Positions 14,646-24,004 of a stretch of DNA of 64,000 bases are shown here, in pieces. How positions within the stretch are numbered: position 1 is the first letter of the stretch; every line of letters begins with the position of its first letter. This DNA is from Salvelinus alpinus (lineage: Eukaryota; Chordata; Actinopteri; Salmoniformes; Salmonidae): contig NC_092090.1 in assembly GCF_045679555.1 (NCBI RefSeq), positions 30,678,788 to 30,742,787 of the forward strand. The letters are read 5' to 3'. The notes below the pieces were generated by a model. The model made no database searches and was not told the DNA's origin. It saw only the letters and a program-made list of their open reading frames with translations. A program made the position numbers and the translations under genes.

Positions 14646-15103
14646 TGAACAAATCTTATAAATGAATATATTCTTTCTACAGCTTATCTGCGTACACCCA
14701 ATATGTTCCCTCTGTTGATGATACTTATTATGCATTATGTTTGAACCAAAAGATTACACGTAAAAAAAAAATGAAATTGAAAACAATTAAATATATGTGA
14801 TATTAAATTAAACAATAATTTATTTTGATGCGAATATTATGTATGATATCTAATTATGTTTCCATATGATAACACTAGCCTAATATATTATATATGCTGT
14901 AAACTATTGTCTTTTAACAGTTTCACTCAATTCATTCTAATCAACCAAATAATGACACACCCCTCACTATTCTCATTGGTTGCACTAATTGCACTGTTTG
15001 TCTACATAACCTGGTTCAAGCATTCATGACATTATCCTAAAGAAGGCACATGGATGCTGAAACGTTGGTGTTTATCCCAATAAATTACTGGGAGTTTATA
15101 TAC
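14646..15103 (+). mobile_element. Probable 3' region of the Penelope-like element
   Basis: A-T-rich sequence following the C-terminal block. Near its end (15037-15063) it contains CTAAAGA, a short hairpin-capable stretch and GAAAC. This resembles the conserved parts of the hammerhead ribozyme reported in Penelope-like elements. CCCAATAAATTACTGGGAG follows at about 15078. Assigning the whole stretch to the element is an inference from position. Confidence 0.45.
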
Positions 15104-15258
15104 AGTACCAGTCAAAAGTTTGGACACACCTACTCATTCAAGTGTTTTTCTTTATTTTTAAAATGTTATACATTGTAGAATAAGAGTGAAGACATCAAAA
15201 CTATGAAATAACACAAGGCATCATGTAGTAACCAAAAAAGTGTTAAACAAATCAAAGT
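15104..15258 (+). mobile_element. Terminal fragment of a Tc1 element (CAGTACCAGTCAAAAGTTTGG family)
   Basis: This is one end of the same family as the elements at 45965-46965 and 7813-9168: CAGTACCAGTCAAAAGTTTG, TTTGGACACACCTACTCATT, then the internal flank ending GTGTTAAACAAATCAAAG. No transposase is attached. Confidence 0.8.
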
Positions 15259-15423
15259 ATAGTTGAGGTCGGAAGTTTACATAAACTGAGTTTAAATGTA
15301 TTTGGCTAAAGTGTAACACAATTCCTGACATTTAATCCTAGTAAAAATTCCTTGTCTTAGGTCACTTAGGATCACCACTTTATTTTAAGAATGTGAAATG
15401 TCAGAATAATAGTAGAGAGAATA

Positions 15424-17045
15424 CTTTTTTTTTTTTATTCACCTTTATTTAACCAGGTAAGCTAGTTGAGAATGTGACGACCCTCCCACTCTGTCTGTCG
15501 TATTCTCTCTCTTTGCTCTTGTTTCCTTATTAGGATGCCGTTGGGCGGAGCCGGGAGGGTCGTCAGCGACATGGGAAACACCTGGTCCGGGTGTGTTCCA
15601 GGATAAATAGACCTCTTCCACATTCATTGGGAGACTCTCTCCATGCAGACACACTGTTGTTTATTTGTATATAGGTTACCTTAAGGAATAACAAAATATA
15701 TTTATTAACTATCTCCACGTTGTCTCCCTTTTTGTTACGGGCTTCGAGCCGGTTCGTGACAATAACAAGTTCTCATTTATAACTGCGACCTGGGCAAGAT
15801 AAAGCAAAGCAGTGCGACACAAACAACAACACAGAGTTACACATGGAATAAACAAGCGTACAGTCAATAACACAATAGAAAAAAAAGAAAGTCTATATAC
15901 AGTGTGTGCAAATGGCGTGAAGAAGTAAGGCAATAAATAGGCCACAGTAGCGAAGTAATTACAGTTTAGCAAATTAACACTGGAGTGATAGATGAGCAGA
16001 TGATGATGTGCAAGTAGAAATACTGGTGTGCAAAAGAGCAGAAAAGTACAAAAAAAAACAATATGGGGATGAGGTAGGTAGATTGGGTGGGCTATTTACA
16101 GATGGGCTATATACAGCTGCAGCGATCGGTTAGCTGCTCAGATAGCTGATGTGTAAAGTTATTGAGGGAAATATAAGTCTCCAGCTTCAGCTTTTTGCAA
16201 TTCGTTCCAGTCATTGGCAGCAGAGAACTGGAAGGAAAGGCAGCCAAAGCAGGTGTTGGCTTTGGGGATGACCAGTGAGATATACCTGCTGGAGCGCGTG
16301 CTACGGGTGGGTGTTGTTATCGTGACCAGTGAGCTGAGATAAGGTGGAGCTTTACCTAGCAAAGACTTATAGATGACCTGGAGCCAGTGGGTCTGGCGAC
16401 AAATATGTAGCGAGGGTCAGCATACAGGTCGCAGTGGTGGGTGGTATAAGTGGCTTTGGTGACAAAACGGATGACACTGTGATAGACTGCATCCAGTTTG
16501 CTGAGTAGAGTGTTGGAAGCTACTTTGTAAATGACATCGCCGAAGTCGACAATCGGTAGGATAGTCAGTTTTACGAGGGTATGTTTGGCGGCGTGAGTGA
16601 AGGAGGCTTTGTTGCGAAATAGGAAGCCGATTCTAGATTTAATTTTGGATTGGATATGTTTAATATGAGTCTGGAAGGAGAGTTTACAGTCTAGCCAGAC
16701 ACCTAGGTATTTGTAGTTGTCCACATATTCTAAGTCAGAACCGTCCAGAGTAGTGATGCTAGTCAGGCGGGCGGGTGCGGGCAGCGAATGGTTGAAAAGC
16801 ATGCATTTGGTTTTACTAGCGTTTAAGAGCAGTTGGAGGCCACGGAAGGAGTGTTGTATTGCATTGAAGCTCGTTTGGAGGTTAGTTAACACAGTGTCCA
16901 AAGAAGGGCCAGATGTATACATAATGGTGTCGTCTGCATAGAGGTGGATCAGGGAATCACCCGCAGCAAGAGCGACATCGTTGATATATACAGAGAAAAG
17001 AGTCGACCCGAGAATTTAACCCTGTGGTACCCCCATAGAGACTGC
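15424..17045 (-). mobile_element. 5'-truncated LINE, same family as the intact copy at 18.7-23.7 kb
   Basis: The 3' end starts with a poly-T/ATT tail and CACCTTTATTTAACCAGGTA, the same tail as the full-length copy. The coding remains, 16159-16362 and 16356-16922, match the C-terminal third of the 1097-residue ORF. They begin just after the YADD box (TSGPSLDTVLTNLQTSFNAI) and continue through LNASKTKCMLFNHSLPAPAR and YKYLGVWLDCKLSFQTH. One frameshift near 16360 breaks the frame. The 5' truncation is at the level of the VPQG box (about 17040). A solo LTR is inserted at 15473-15761. Confidence 0.9.
15473..15761 (+). mobile_element. Solo LTR, about 290 bp, inside the LINE 3' tail
   Basis: The insert begins TGTGACGACCCTCCC and ends GGTTCGTGACA, with TG...CA termini. 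It splits LINE text that is continuous in the full-length copy (GTTGAGAACAAGTTCTC). GGATAAATAGACC near 15601 could be a promoter box. The flanks AGAA and ATAA differ by one base, so a 4-bp target duplication is only approximate. Confidence 0.7.
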
Positions 17046-17197
17046 CTGATTTATTTCAGCCTTTATTTCTTTCATCACATTTCCAGTGGGTCAGAAGTTT
17101 ACAGACACTCAATTAGTATTGGTGGCATTGCATTTAAATTGTTTAACTTGGGTCAAACATTTCGGGTAGCCTTCCCACAATAAGTTGGGTGAATTTT

Positions 17198-17690
17198 GAT
17201 GAAGGAAAATGATGTGTATATATTGAAGCAACATCTCAAGACATCAGTCAGGAAGTTAAAGTTTGGTCGCAAATGGGTCTTCCAAATGGACAATGACCCA
17301 AAGCATACTTCCAAAGTTGTAGAAAAATGGCTTTAGGACAACAAAGTCAAGGTATTGGAGTGGCCATCACTAAGCCCTGACCTCAATCCTATGGAAAATG
17401 TGTGGGCAGAACTGAAAAAAGCGTGTGCGAGCAAGGAGGCCTACAAACATGACTCAGTTACACCAGCTCTGTCAGATGGAATGGGCCAAAATTCACCCAA
17501 CTTATTGTGGGAAGCTTGTGGAAGGCTACCCAAAACATTTGACCCAAGTTAAACAATTTAAAGGCAATGCTACCAAATACTAATTGAGTGTATGTAAACT
17601 TCTGACCCACTGGGAATGTGATGAAAGAAATAAAAGCTGAAAATCATTCTCTCTACTATTATTATGACATTTCACATTCCAGACACTAAC
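17198..17690 (+). mobile_element. Sleeping Beauty-type Tc1, 3' half
   Basis: The plus strand carries the C-terminal half of the transposase: [20 protein letters not shown] (second catalytic Asp), and [19 protein letters not shown] (Glu block, 17355-17552), then the right inner repeat ACTTCTGACCCACTGGGAAT. Text and order match 26540-26995. It joins head-to-head with the minus-oriented end at 15259-17197. The outer right repeat is missing. Confidence 0.85.
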
Positions 17691-17754
17691 ATTGCTTGTC
17701 TGATATTTCTGAATCATATTTTTTTTAATTTTGGGGATTATGTCTTTATCATTG

Positions 17755-17870
17755 TGTTGCTAGATATTACTGCACTGTTGGAGCTAGAAACATAAGCATT
17801 TCGCTGCACCTGCGATAACAACTTAAAATCTGTGTACTCAACCAATACATTTTGATTTGGTCTGATACAG
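17755..17870 (+). mobile_element. LINE 3'-tail fragment (second LINE family)
   Basis: GTTGCTAGATATTACTGCAC ... CATAAGCATTTCGCTGCACC ... CAATACATTTTGATTTGG. The same 3' tail occurs at 31340-31460 and, inverted, at 58113-58240. Confidence 0.65.
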
Positions 17871-18468
17871 TAAAATACACCTAAATGCAGTCCATTACCA
17901 TTATCAACATCCAAAACAAACGGAGCTAAGAACTTTTATAAATAGAAACAAAACAATGCATCACCCCTCCCGTTTCCCTCGCTCATTCCCTTCTTCCTCC
18001 CTCTATTTTACTGCCCATGTAGAGTCTCTGGGAACCAACACGCCTTCAATGAGCTCACTGATTAAAAGGCATACATTCTCTCTCTCTCTTTTCTGCCTCT
18101 TTAAAAGGCACTCACTTCTGGGAGGCATAGCCTAGATGATCTCTCAGAGTGCTGACCCCCTCTCCCTCTATCTCCAATTCTCATTTTCCATCTTTCTCCA
18201 TAAACCTTTTTATCCGCTTATATCATTCTCAACAAACACTTGCTGCTGAGAGAGAGTTTCTTGCCTGTGCCTCACCAGATTTCATCATTACCTCTTCCCT
18301 TCCTGGTGCTCTGCCTGAATGTATGCATCTACTTGTGAATAATCATGAGACAAAAAGACAGAGAGGCAGTGGTGGCAAGGGGAAGAGCAAGCAGGAGAGC
18401 CCGAGCTGAGGACAAGAGGGTCACTGGGGGAAGAGAGGAGAGATGGTGACTTGAGTCGTGCACATAAG
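17871..18468. other. Gene-free stretch
   Basis: Pyrimidine-rich sequence around 17960-18220 with no exon or element that I recognise. Confidence 0.4.
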
Positions 18469-18738
18469 AGACACCACCGTCTCTAGTGAACCAGAGAGTG
18501 TTATGTAACAGTAGAGACACCACCGTCTCTAGTGAACCAGAGAGTGTTATGTAACAGTAGAGACACCACCGTCTCTAGTGAACCAGAGAGTGTTATGTAA
18601 CAGTAGAGACACCACCGTCTCTAGTGAACCAGAGAGTGTTATGTAACAGTAGAGACACCACCGTCTCTAGTGAACCAGAGAGTGTTATGTAACAGTAGAG
18701 ACACCACCGTCTCTAGTGAACCAGAGAGTGTTATGTAA
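18469..18738. repeat. 46-bp tandem array, left part (about 5.9 copies)
   Basis: The unit begins AGACACCACCGTCTCTAGTG and ends TTATGTAACAGTAG. Copies are virtually identical. Across each unit junction lies a perfect inverted repeat TAGAGAC-ACCACC-GTCTCTA. The array is interrupted after the TATGTAA of the sixth copy by a full-length LINE and resumes at 23678. Confidence 0.96.
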
Positions 18739-21700
18739 TATTTTTTTATTTTTTTATTTTTTTATTTCACCTTTATTTAACCAGGTAGGCTAGTTGAGAA
18801 CAAGTTCTCATTTGCAACTGCGACCTGGCCAAGATAAAGCATAGCAGTGTGAACAGACAACACAGAGTTACACATGGAGTAAACAATAAACAAGTCAATA
18901 ACATGGTAGAAAAAAAAGAGAATCTATATACAATGTGTGCAAAAGGCATGAGGTAGGCAATAAATCGAATAATTACAATTTAGCAGATTAACACTGGAGT
19001 GATAAATCATCAGATGATCATGTGCAAGAAGAGATACTGGTGTGCAAAAGAGCAGAAAAGTAAATAAATAAAAGCAGTATGGGGGGTGAGGTAGGTAAAT
19101 TGGGTGGGTAGTTTACAGATGGACTATGTACAGCTGCAGCGATCGGTTAGCTGCTCGGATAGCAGATTTTTAAAGTTGTTGAGGGAGATAAAAGTCTCCA
19201 ACTTCAGAGATTTTTGCAATTCGTTCCAGTCGCAGGCAGCAGAGAACTGGAAGGAAAGGCGTCCAAATGAGGTTTTGGCTTTAGGGATGATCAGTGCGAT
19301 ACACCTGCTGGAGCGCGTGTTGCGGGTGGGTGTAGCCATCGTGACCAGTGAACTGAGATAAGGCGGCACTTTACCTAGCATAGCCTTGTAGATGACCTGG
19401 AGCCAGTGGGTCTGACGACGAACATGTAGCGAGGGCCAGCCGACTAGGGCATACAGGTCGCAGTGGTGGATCGTATAAGGTGCTTTAGTAACAAAACGAA
19501 TGGCACTGTGATAAACTGCATCCAGTTTGCTGAGTAGAGTATTGGAAGCTATTTTGTAGATGACATCGCCGAAGTCGAGGATCGGTAGGATAGTCAGTTT
19601 TACTAGGGTAAGTTTGGCGGCGTGAGTGAAGGAGGCTTTGTTGCGGAATAGAAAGCCGATTCTTGCTTTGATTTTGGATTGGAGATGTTTGATATGAGTC
19701 TGGAAGGAGAGTTTGCAGTCTAGCCAGACACCTAGGTACTTATAGATGTCCACATATTCTAGGTCGGAACCGTCCAGGGTGGTGATGCTAGTCGGGCGTG
19801 CGGGTGCAGGCAGCGAACGGTTGAAAAGCATGCATTTGGTTTTACTAGCGTTTAAGAGCAGTTGGAGGCCACGGAAGGAGTGTTGTATGGCATTGAAGCT
19901 CGTTTGGAGGTTAGATAGCACAGTGTCCAAGGAAGGGCCGGAAGTATATAGAATGGTGTCGTCTGCGTAGAGGTGGATCAGGGAATCGCCCGCAGCAAGA
20001 GCAACATCATTGATGTATACAGAGAAAAGAGTCGGCCCGAGAATTGAACCCTGTGGTACCCCCATAGAGACTGCCAGAGGACCGGACAACATGCCCTCCG
20101 ATTTGACACACTGAACTCTGTCTGCAAAGTAGTTGGTGAACCAGGCAAGGCAGTCATTAGAAAAACCGAGGCTACTGAGTCTGCCGATAAGAATATGGTG
20201 ATTGACAGAGTCGAAAGCCTTGGCCAGGTCGATGAAGACGGCTGCACAGTAATGTCTTTTATTGATGGCGGTTATGATATCGTTTAGTACCTTGAGCGTG
20301 GCTGAGGTGCACCCATGACCGGCTCGGAAACCGGATTGCACAGCGGAGAAGGTACGGTGGGATTCGAGATGGTCAGTGATCTGTTTGTTGACTTGGCTTT
20401 CGAAGACCTTAGATAGGCAGGGCAGGATGGATATAGGTCTGTAACAGTTTGGGTCCAGGGTGTCTCCCCCTTTGAAGAGGGGGATGACCGCGGCAGCTTT
20501 CCAATCCTTGGGGATCTCAGATGATACGAAGGAGAGGTTGAACAGGCTGGTGATAGGGGGTGCGACAATGGCGGCGGACAGTTTCAGAAATAGGGGGTCC
20601 AGATTGTCAAGCCCAGCTGATTTGTATGGGTCCAGGTTTTCCAGCTCTTTCAGAACATCTGCTATCTGGATTTGGGTAAAGGAGAAGCTGGGGAGGCTTG
20701 GGCGAGTAGCAGCGGGGGGGGCGGGGCTGTTGGCCAAGGTTGGAGTCGCCAGGAGGAAGGCATGGCCAGCCATTGAGAAATGCTTGTTGAAGTCTTCGAT
20801 TATCACGGATTTATCGGTGGTGACCGTGTTACCTAGCCTCAGTGCAGTGGGCAGCTGGGAGGAGGTGCTCTTGTTCTCCATGGACTTTACAGTATCCCAG
20901 AACTTTTTGGAGTTAGAGCTACAGGATGCAAATTTCTGCTTGAAAAAGCTGGCCTTTGCTTTCCTGACTGACTGCGTGTATTGGTTCCTGACTTCCCTGA
21001 ACAGTTGCATATCGCGGGGGCTCTTCGATGCTATTGCAGTTCGCCACAGGATGTTTTTGTGCTGGTCGAGGGCAGTCAGGTCTGGAGTGAACCAAGGGCT
21101 ATATCTGTTCTTGGTTCTGCATTTTTTGAACGGAGCATGCTTGTCTAATATGGTGAGGAAGTAAGATTTAAAGAATGACCAGGCATCCTCAACTGACGGG
21201 ATGAGGTCAATATCCTTCCAGGGTACCCGGGCCAGGTCGATTAGAAAGGCCTGCTCGCAGAAGTGTTTTAGGGAGCGTTTGACAGTGATGAGGGGTGGTC
21301 GTTTGACCGCGGACCCGTGGCGGATACAGGCAATGAGGCAGTGATCGCTGAGATCTTGATTGAAGACAGCAGAGGTGTATTTGGAGGGCAGGTTGGTCAG
21401 GATAATGTCTATTAGGGTGCCCATGTTTACGGATTTAGGGTTGTACCTGGTGGGTTCCTTGATGATTTGTGTGAGATTGAGGGCATCAAGCTTGGATTGT
21501 AGGACTGCCGGGGTGTTAAGCATATCCCAGTTTAGGTCACCTAACAGAACAAACTCTGAAGCTAGATGGGGAGCGATCAATTCACAGATGGTGTCCAGGG
21601 CACAGCTGGGAGCTGAGGGGGGTCGGTAGCAGGCGGCAACAGTGAGAGACTTATTTCTGGAGAGATTAATTTTTAAAATTAGAAGTTCGAACTGTTTGGG

Positions 21701-23677
21701 CATAGACCTGGAAAGTATGACAGAACTTTGCAGGCTATCTCTGCAGTAGATTGCAACTCCTCCCCCTTTGGCAGTTCTATCTTGACGGAAAGTGTTATAG
21801 TTGGGTATGGAAATCTCAGAATTTTTGGTGGCCTTCCTAAGCCAGGATTCGGACACGGCAAGGACATCAGGGTTGGCAGAGTGTGCTAAAGCGGTGAGCA
21901 AGGCAAACTTAGGGAGGAGGCTTCTGATGTTGACATGCATGAGGCCAAGGCTTTTTCGATCACAGAAGTCAACAAATGAGGGTGACTGGGGACATGCAGG
22001 GCCTGGGTTTACCTCCACATCACCCGAGGAACAGAGGAGTAGTAGGATGAGGGTGCGGCTAAAGGCTATCAAAACTGGTCGCCTAGAGCGTTGGGGACAA
22101 AGAATAAAAGGAGCAGATTTATGGGCGTGGTAGAATAGATTCTGGGCATAATGTGCAGACAGGGGTATGGTGGGGCGTGGGTACAGCGGAGGCAAGCCCA
22201 GGCACTGGGTGATGATAAGAGAGGTTGTATCTCTGGACATGCTGGTCTCAATGGGTGAGGTCACCGCATGTGTGGGGGGTGGGACCAAGGAGGTATCAGA
22301 GGTACGGAGAGTGGAACTACGGGGTCCATTGCAAACCAAAACAATGATAATGATAAGTAGCCTGAACAACAGTATGCAAGGCATATTGATATTTGAGAGA
22401 GACATACAATAAGGCATAAAGTGATTGCAGGTCTTGATTGGGAGAGCTAGCTAAAACAACAGGTAAGATAACAGCAGCAATAACAGGGTGCTAGTCTAAC
22501 ACAGCAACAACAGGTAAAAATGGCGACGACTAGGCAGAGAGGGTCGGATTAACTACACACAGATCCTGAGTTAAAGCACAGAGCCGACAGATAAAACACA
22601 AATAAACAGAATGGAGTACCGTGAATTAATGGACAGTCAAGCATGCATCAGCTATGTAGCCAAGTGATCATAGTGTCCAGGGGGCAGCCGTAGATGGAGC
22701 AGGGAGGCCTCCACTAAGCTAGCACGCGGCGTTTAAAGTTAGTAGCCCGGGGGGTGGTCTGCTCAGACGGAGGGGGTCTGCTCAGACGTGGTCGTGTCGA
22801 CAGAGAATCCAAGCCAGATGGCGATGGCGAAAGAGAGGTTGTGAATTGTAGAATTGTGTTTGCTAACTGGTGCTAGCTTCGTGGCAGTGGCGCTAGCTGC
22901 GCTAGCTACAAGCTAGCTGTGAGGATCAGAAGTAGTGGCTCAGGGATTACGGCAGGAATCCGCCGTTGTTGTCGAGAGACAGTCCGATGCTGGTAAATTG
23001 GTGAGTAATATCCAGGCTAATAACAGGGCTGGTGTCTGTGCAGAAGGTAAAAGCTACTAGCAGCGGCAAAAAAATGGCTAAATTAGCTTGTAGCTGGTAT
23101 TGTAGCCCAAGAATTCGCTGGTAGACCTCTTCAGCTAGCCGGCAGATGGGCCTAGCTCGAGGCTAGCTCAAGGCTAACTGGTGCTTGCTTCGGGACAGAG
23201 GTGTTAGCCAGTAGTAGCCACTCGGTTGCAGCTAGCTAGCTGTGATGATACGGTGTAATTGTCCAGAGCTTGCGTCAGGAATCCGGTGATGTGGTAGAGA
23301 AAAAGCAGTCCTATATGCTCTGGGTTGATATCGCGCTTGCAGACTGGCAGGTATTGGCCCGGTATTGAAGCTGGCTGTGTCCGAGTTGAGGGTGAAGACC
23401 GCAGCAGTGGCTAACTGACTACTAGCTAGTAGCTAGTTATCTGGCTAGCTTCTGATTGGGGTTACGGTTCTAAAGTATAAAAAAATAGCAGGTCCGTACC
23501 ACATTGGGTGAGGCGGAATGTAGGAATGTATATTCAGTTCCTAGATGGAAAGTGAAATTAAAATATATACGAAATGTATACGAAAAATACGAAGACTATT
23601 TACACGGGACAGGACAATACAAAGACACGTCCGACTGCTACGCCATCTTGGATTCATGTAAGATTCATGTATTCATG
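18739..23677 (-). mobile_element. Full-length non-LTR retrotransposon (jockey/CR1/L2-like group)
   Basis: About 4.9 kb inserted within the 46-bp tandem array. In minus orientation it has a 5' leader of about 1.25 kb rich in GCTAGC motifs (22418-23677), one intact ORF (19124-22417), a short 3' UTR, and a tail of ATAAAAA repeats at 18739-18765 preceded by GGTTAAATAAAGGTGAAAT. The 3' tail ending in TTAAATAAAGGT recalls the tail shared by salmonid SINEs and their partner LINEs (known). I could not define a clear target-site duplication. Array text CAGTAG is missing at the junction. The intact frame suggests a young insertion. Confidence 0.92.
19124..22417 (-). CDS. LINE endonuclease-reverse transcriptase ORF, intact, with a 2A-like motif
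   Basis: A 1097-residue retrotransposition protein. Residues 1-131 hold two hydrophobic stretches (about 14-29 and 122-129). Residues 132-140 read GDVEVNPGP, a match to the 2A ribosome-skipping consensus D(V/I)ExNPG-P. An APE-type endonuclease spans about 155-375: Asn in HVNIRSL, Glu in SESWL near 190, GDLNWD near 293-298, SDHC near 357-360. The reverse transcriptase spans about 640-900: FIDLAKAFDSV near 728-738, MGVPQGSILGP near 785-794, and the catalytic YADD at 817-820. The Cys/His-containing C-terminal part follows. It has no stop or frameshift, unlike its relative at 15424-17045. The true start may be a different upstream Met or none, because no separate ORF1 was found. Clade naming (L2, CR1 or Rex-like) needs a tree. 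Confidence 0.93.
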   Translation of the reverse strand: MPYCMSLSNINMPCILLFRLLIIIIVLVCNGPRSSTLRTSDTSLVPPPTHAVTSPIETSMSRDTTSLIITQCLGLPPLYPRPTIPLSAHYAQNLFYHAHKSAPFILCPQRSRRPVLIAFSRTLILLLLCSSGDVEVNPGPACPQSPSFVDFCDRKSLGLMHVNIRSLLPKFALLTALAHSANPDVLAVSESWLRKATKNSEISIPNYNTFRQDRTAKGGGVAIYCRDSLQSSVILSRSMPKQFELLILKINLSRNKSLTVAACYRPPSAPSCALDTICELIAPHLASEFVLLGDLNWDMLNTPAVLQSKLDALNLTQIIKEPTRYNPKSVNMGTLIDIILTNLPSKYTSAVFNQDLSDHCLIACIRHGSAVKRPPLITVKRSLKHFCEQAFLIDLARVPWKDIDLIPSVEDAWSFFKSYFLTILDKHAPFKKCRTKNRYSPWFTPDLTALDQHKNILWRTAIASKSPRDMQLFREVRNQYTQSVRKAKASFFKQKFASCSSNSKKFWDTVKSMENKSTSSQLPTALRLGNTVTTDKSVIIEDFNKHFSMAGHAFLLATPTLANSPAPPAATRPSLPSFSFTQIQIADVLKELENLDPYKSAGLDNLDPLFLKLSAAIVAPPITSLFNLSFVSSEIPKDWKAAAVIPLFKGGDTLDPNCYRPISILPCLSKVFESQVNKQITDHLESHRTFSAVQSGFRAGHGCTSATLKVLNDIITAINKRHYCAAVFIDLAKAFDSVNHHILIGRLSSLGFSNDCLAWFTNYFADRVQCVKSEGMLSGPLAVSMGVPQGSILGPTLFSVYINDVALAAGDSLIHLYADDTILYTSGPSLDTVLSNLQTSFNAIQHSFRGLQLLLNASKTKCMLFNRSLPAPARPTSITTLDGSDLEYVDIYKYLGVWLDCKLSFQTHIKHLQSKIKARIGFLFRNKASFTHAAKLTLVKLTILPILDFGDVIYKIASNTLLSKLDAVYHSAIRFVTKAPYTIHHCDLYALVGWPSLHVRRQTHWLQVIYKAMLGKVPPYLSSLVTMATPTRNTRSSRCIALIIPKAKTSFGRLSFQFSAACDWNELQKSLKLETFISLNNFKNLLSEQLTDRCSCT

Positions 23678-24004
23678 AGACACCACCGTCTCTAGTGAAC
23701 CAGAGAGTGTTATGTAACAGTAGAGACACCACCGTCTCTAGTGAACCAGAGAGTGTTATGTAACAGTAGAGACACCACCGTCTCTAGTGAACCAGAGAGT
23801 GTTATGTAACAGTAGAGACACCACCATCTCTAGTGAACCAGAGAGTGTTATGTAACAGTAGAGACACCACCGTCTCTAGTGAACCAGAGAGTGTTATGTA
23901 ACAGTAGAGACACCACCGTCTCTAGTGAACCAGAGACTGTTATGTAACAGTAGAGACACCACCGTCTCTAGTGAACCAGAGACTGTTATGTAATAGTAGA
24001 GACA
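23678..24004. repeat. 46-bp tandem array, right part (about 7 copies)
   Basis: Continuation of the array at 18469-18738, with a few variants (CACCACCATCTC in one unit; GAGACTGTT in the last two). It ends at the ACACGTGTG junction near 24006. Confidence 0.95.

Larger units (their letters stand above)
15259..17197 (-). mobile_element. Sleeping Beauty-type Tc1 right end, split by a LINE
   Basis: 15259-15423 is the right IR/DR of the salmonid Tc1 family from which Sleeping Beauty was built, in minus orientation: AGTTGAGGTCGGAAGTTTAC, then GTCTTAGGTCACTTAGGATC and AATAATAGTAGAGAGAAT. The sequence resumes at about 17046 (TGATTTATTTCAGCCTTTAT, GTGGGTCAGAAGTTTACAGA inner repeat) and ends near 17197. 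A LINE fragment (15424-17045) interrupts it. No target duplication is evident at the split. Confidence 0.85.

Noticed and set aside
18469..18738. CRISPR-like array: regularly spaced palindromic repeats
   Set aside because: The units are uniform 46-bp tandem copies with no variable spacers, no cas genes, in a vertebrate genome.
20460..21164. 234-codon plus-strand open frame opposite the LINE
   Set aside because: Shadow of the intact minus-strand LINE ORF; no homology or domain seen in its translation.
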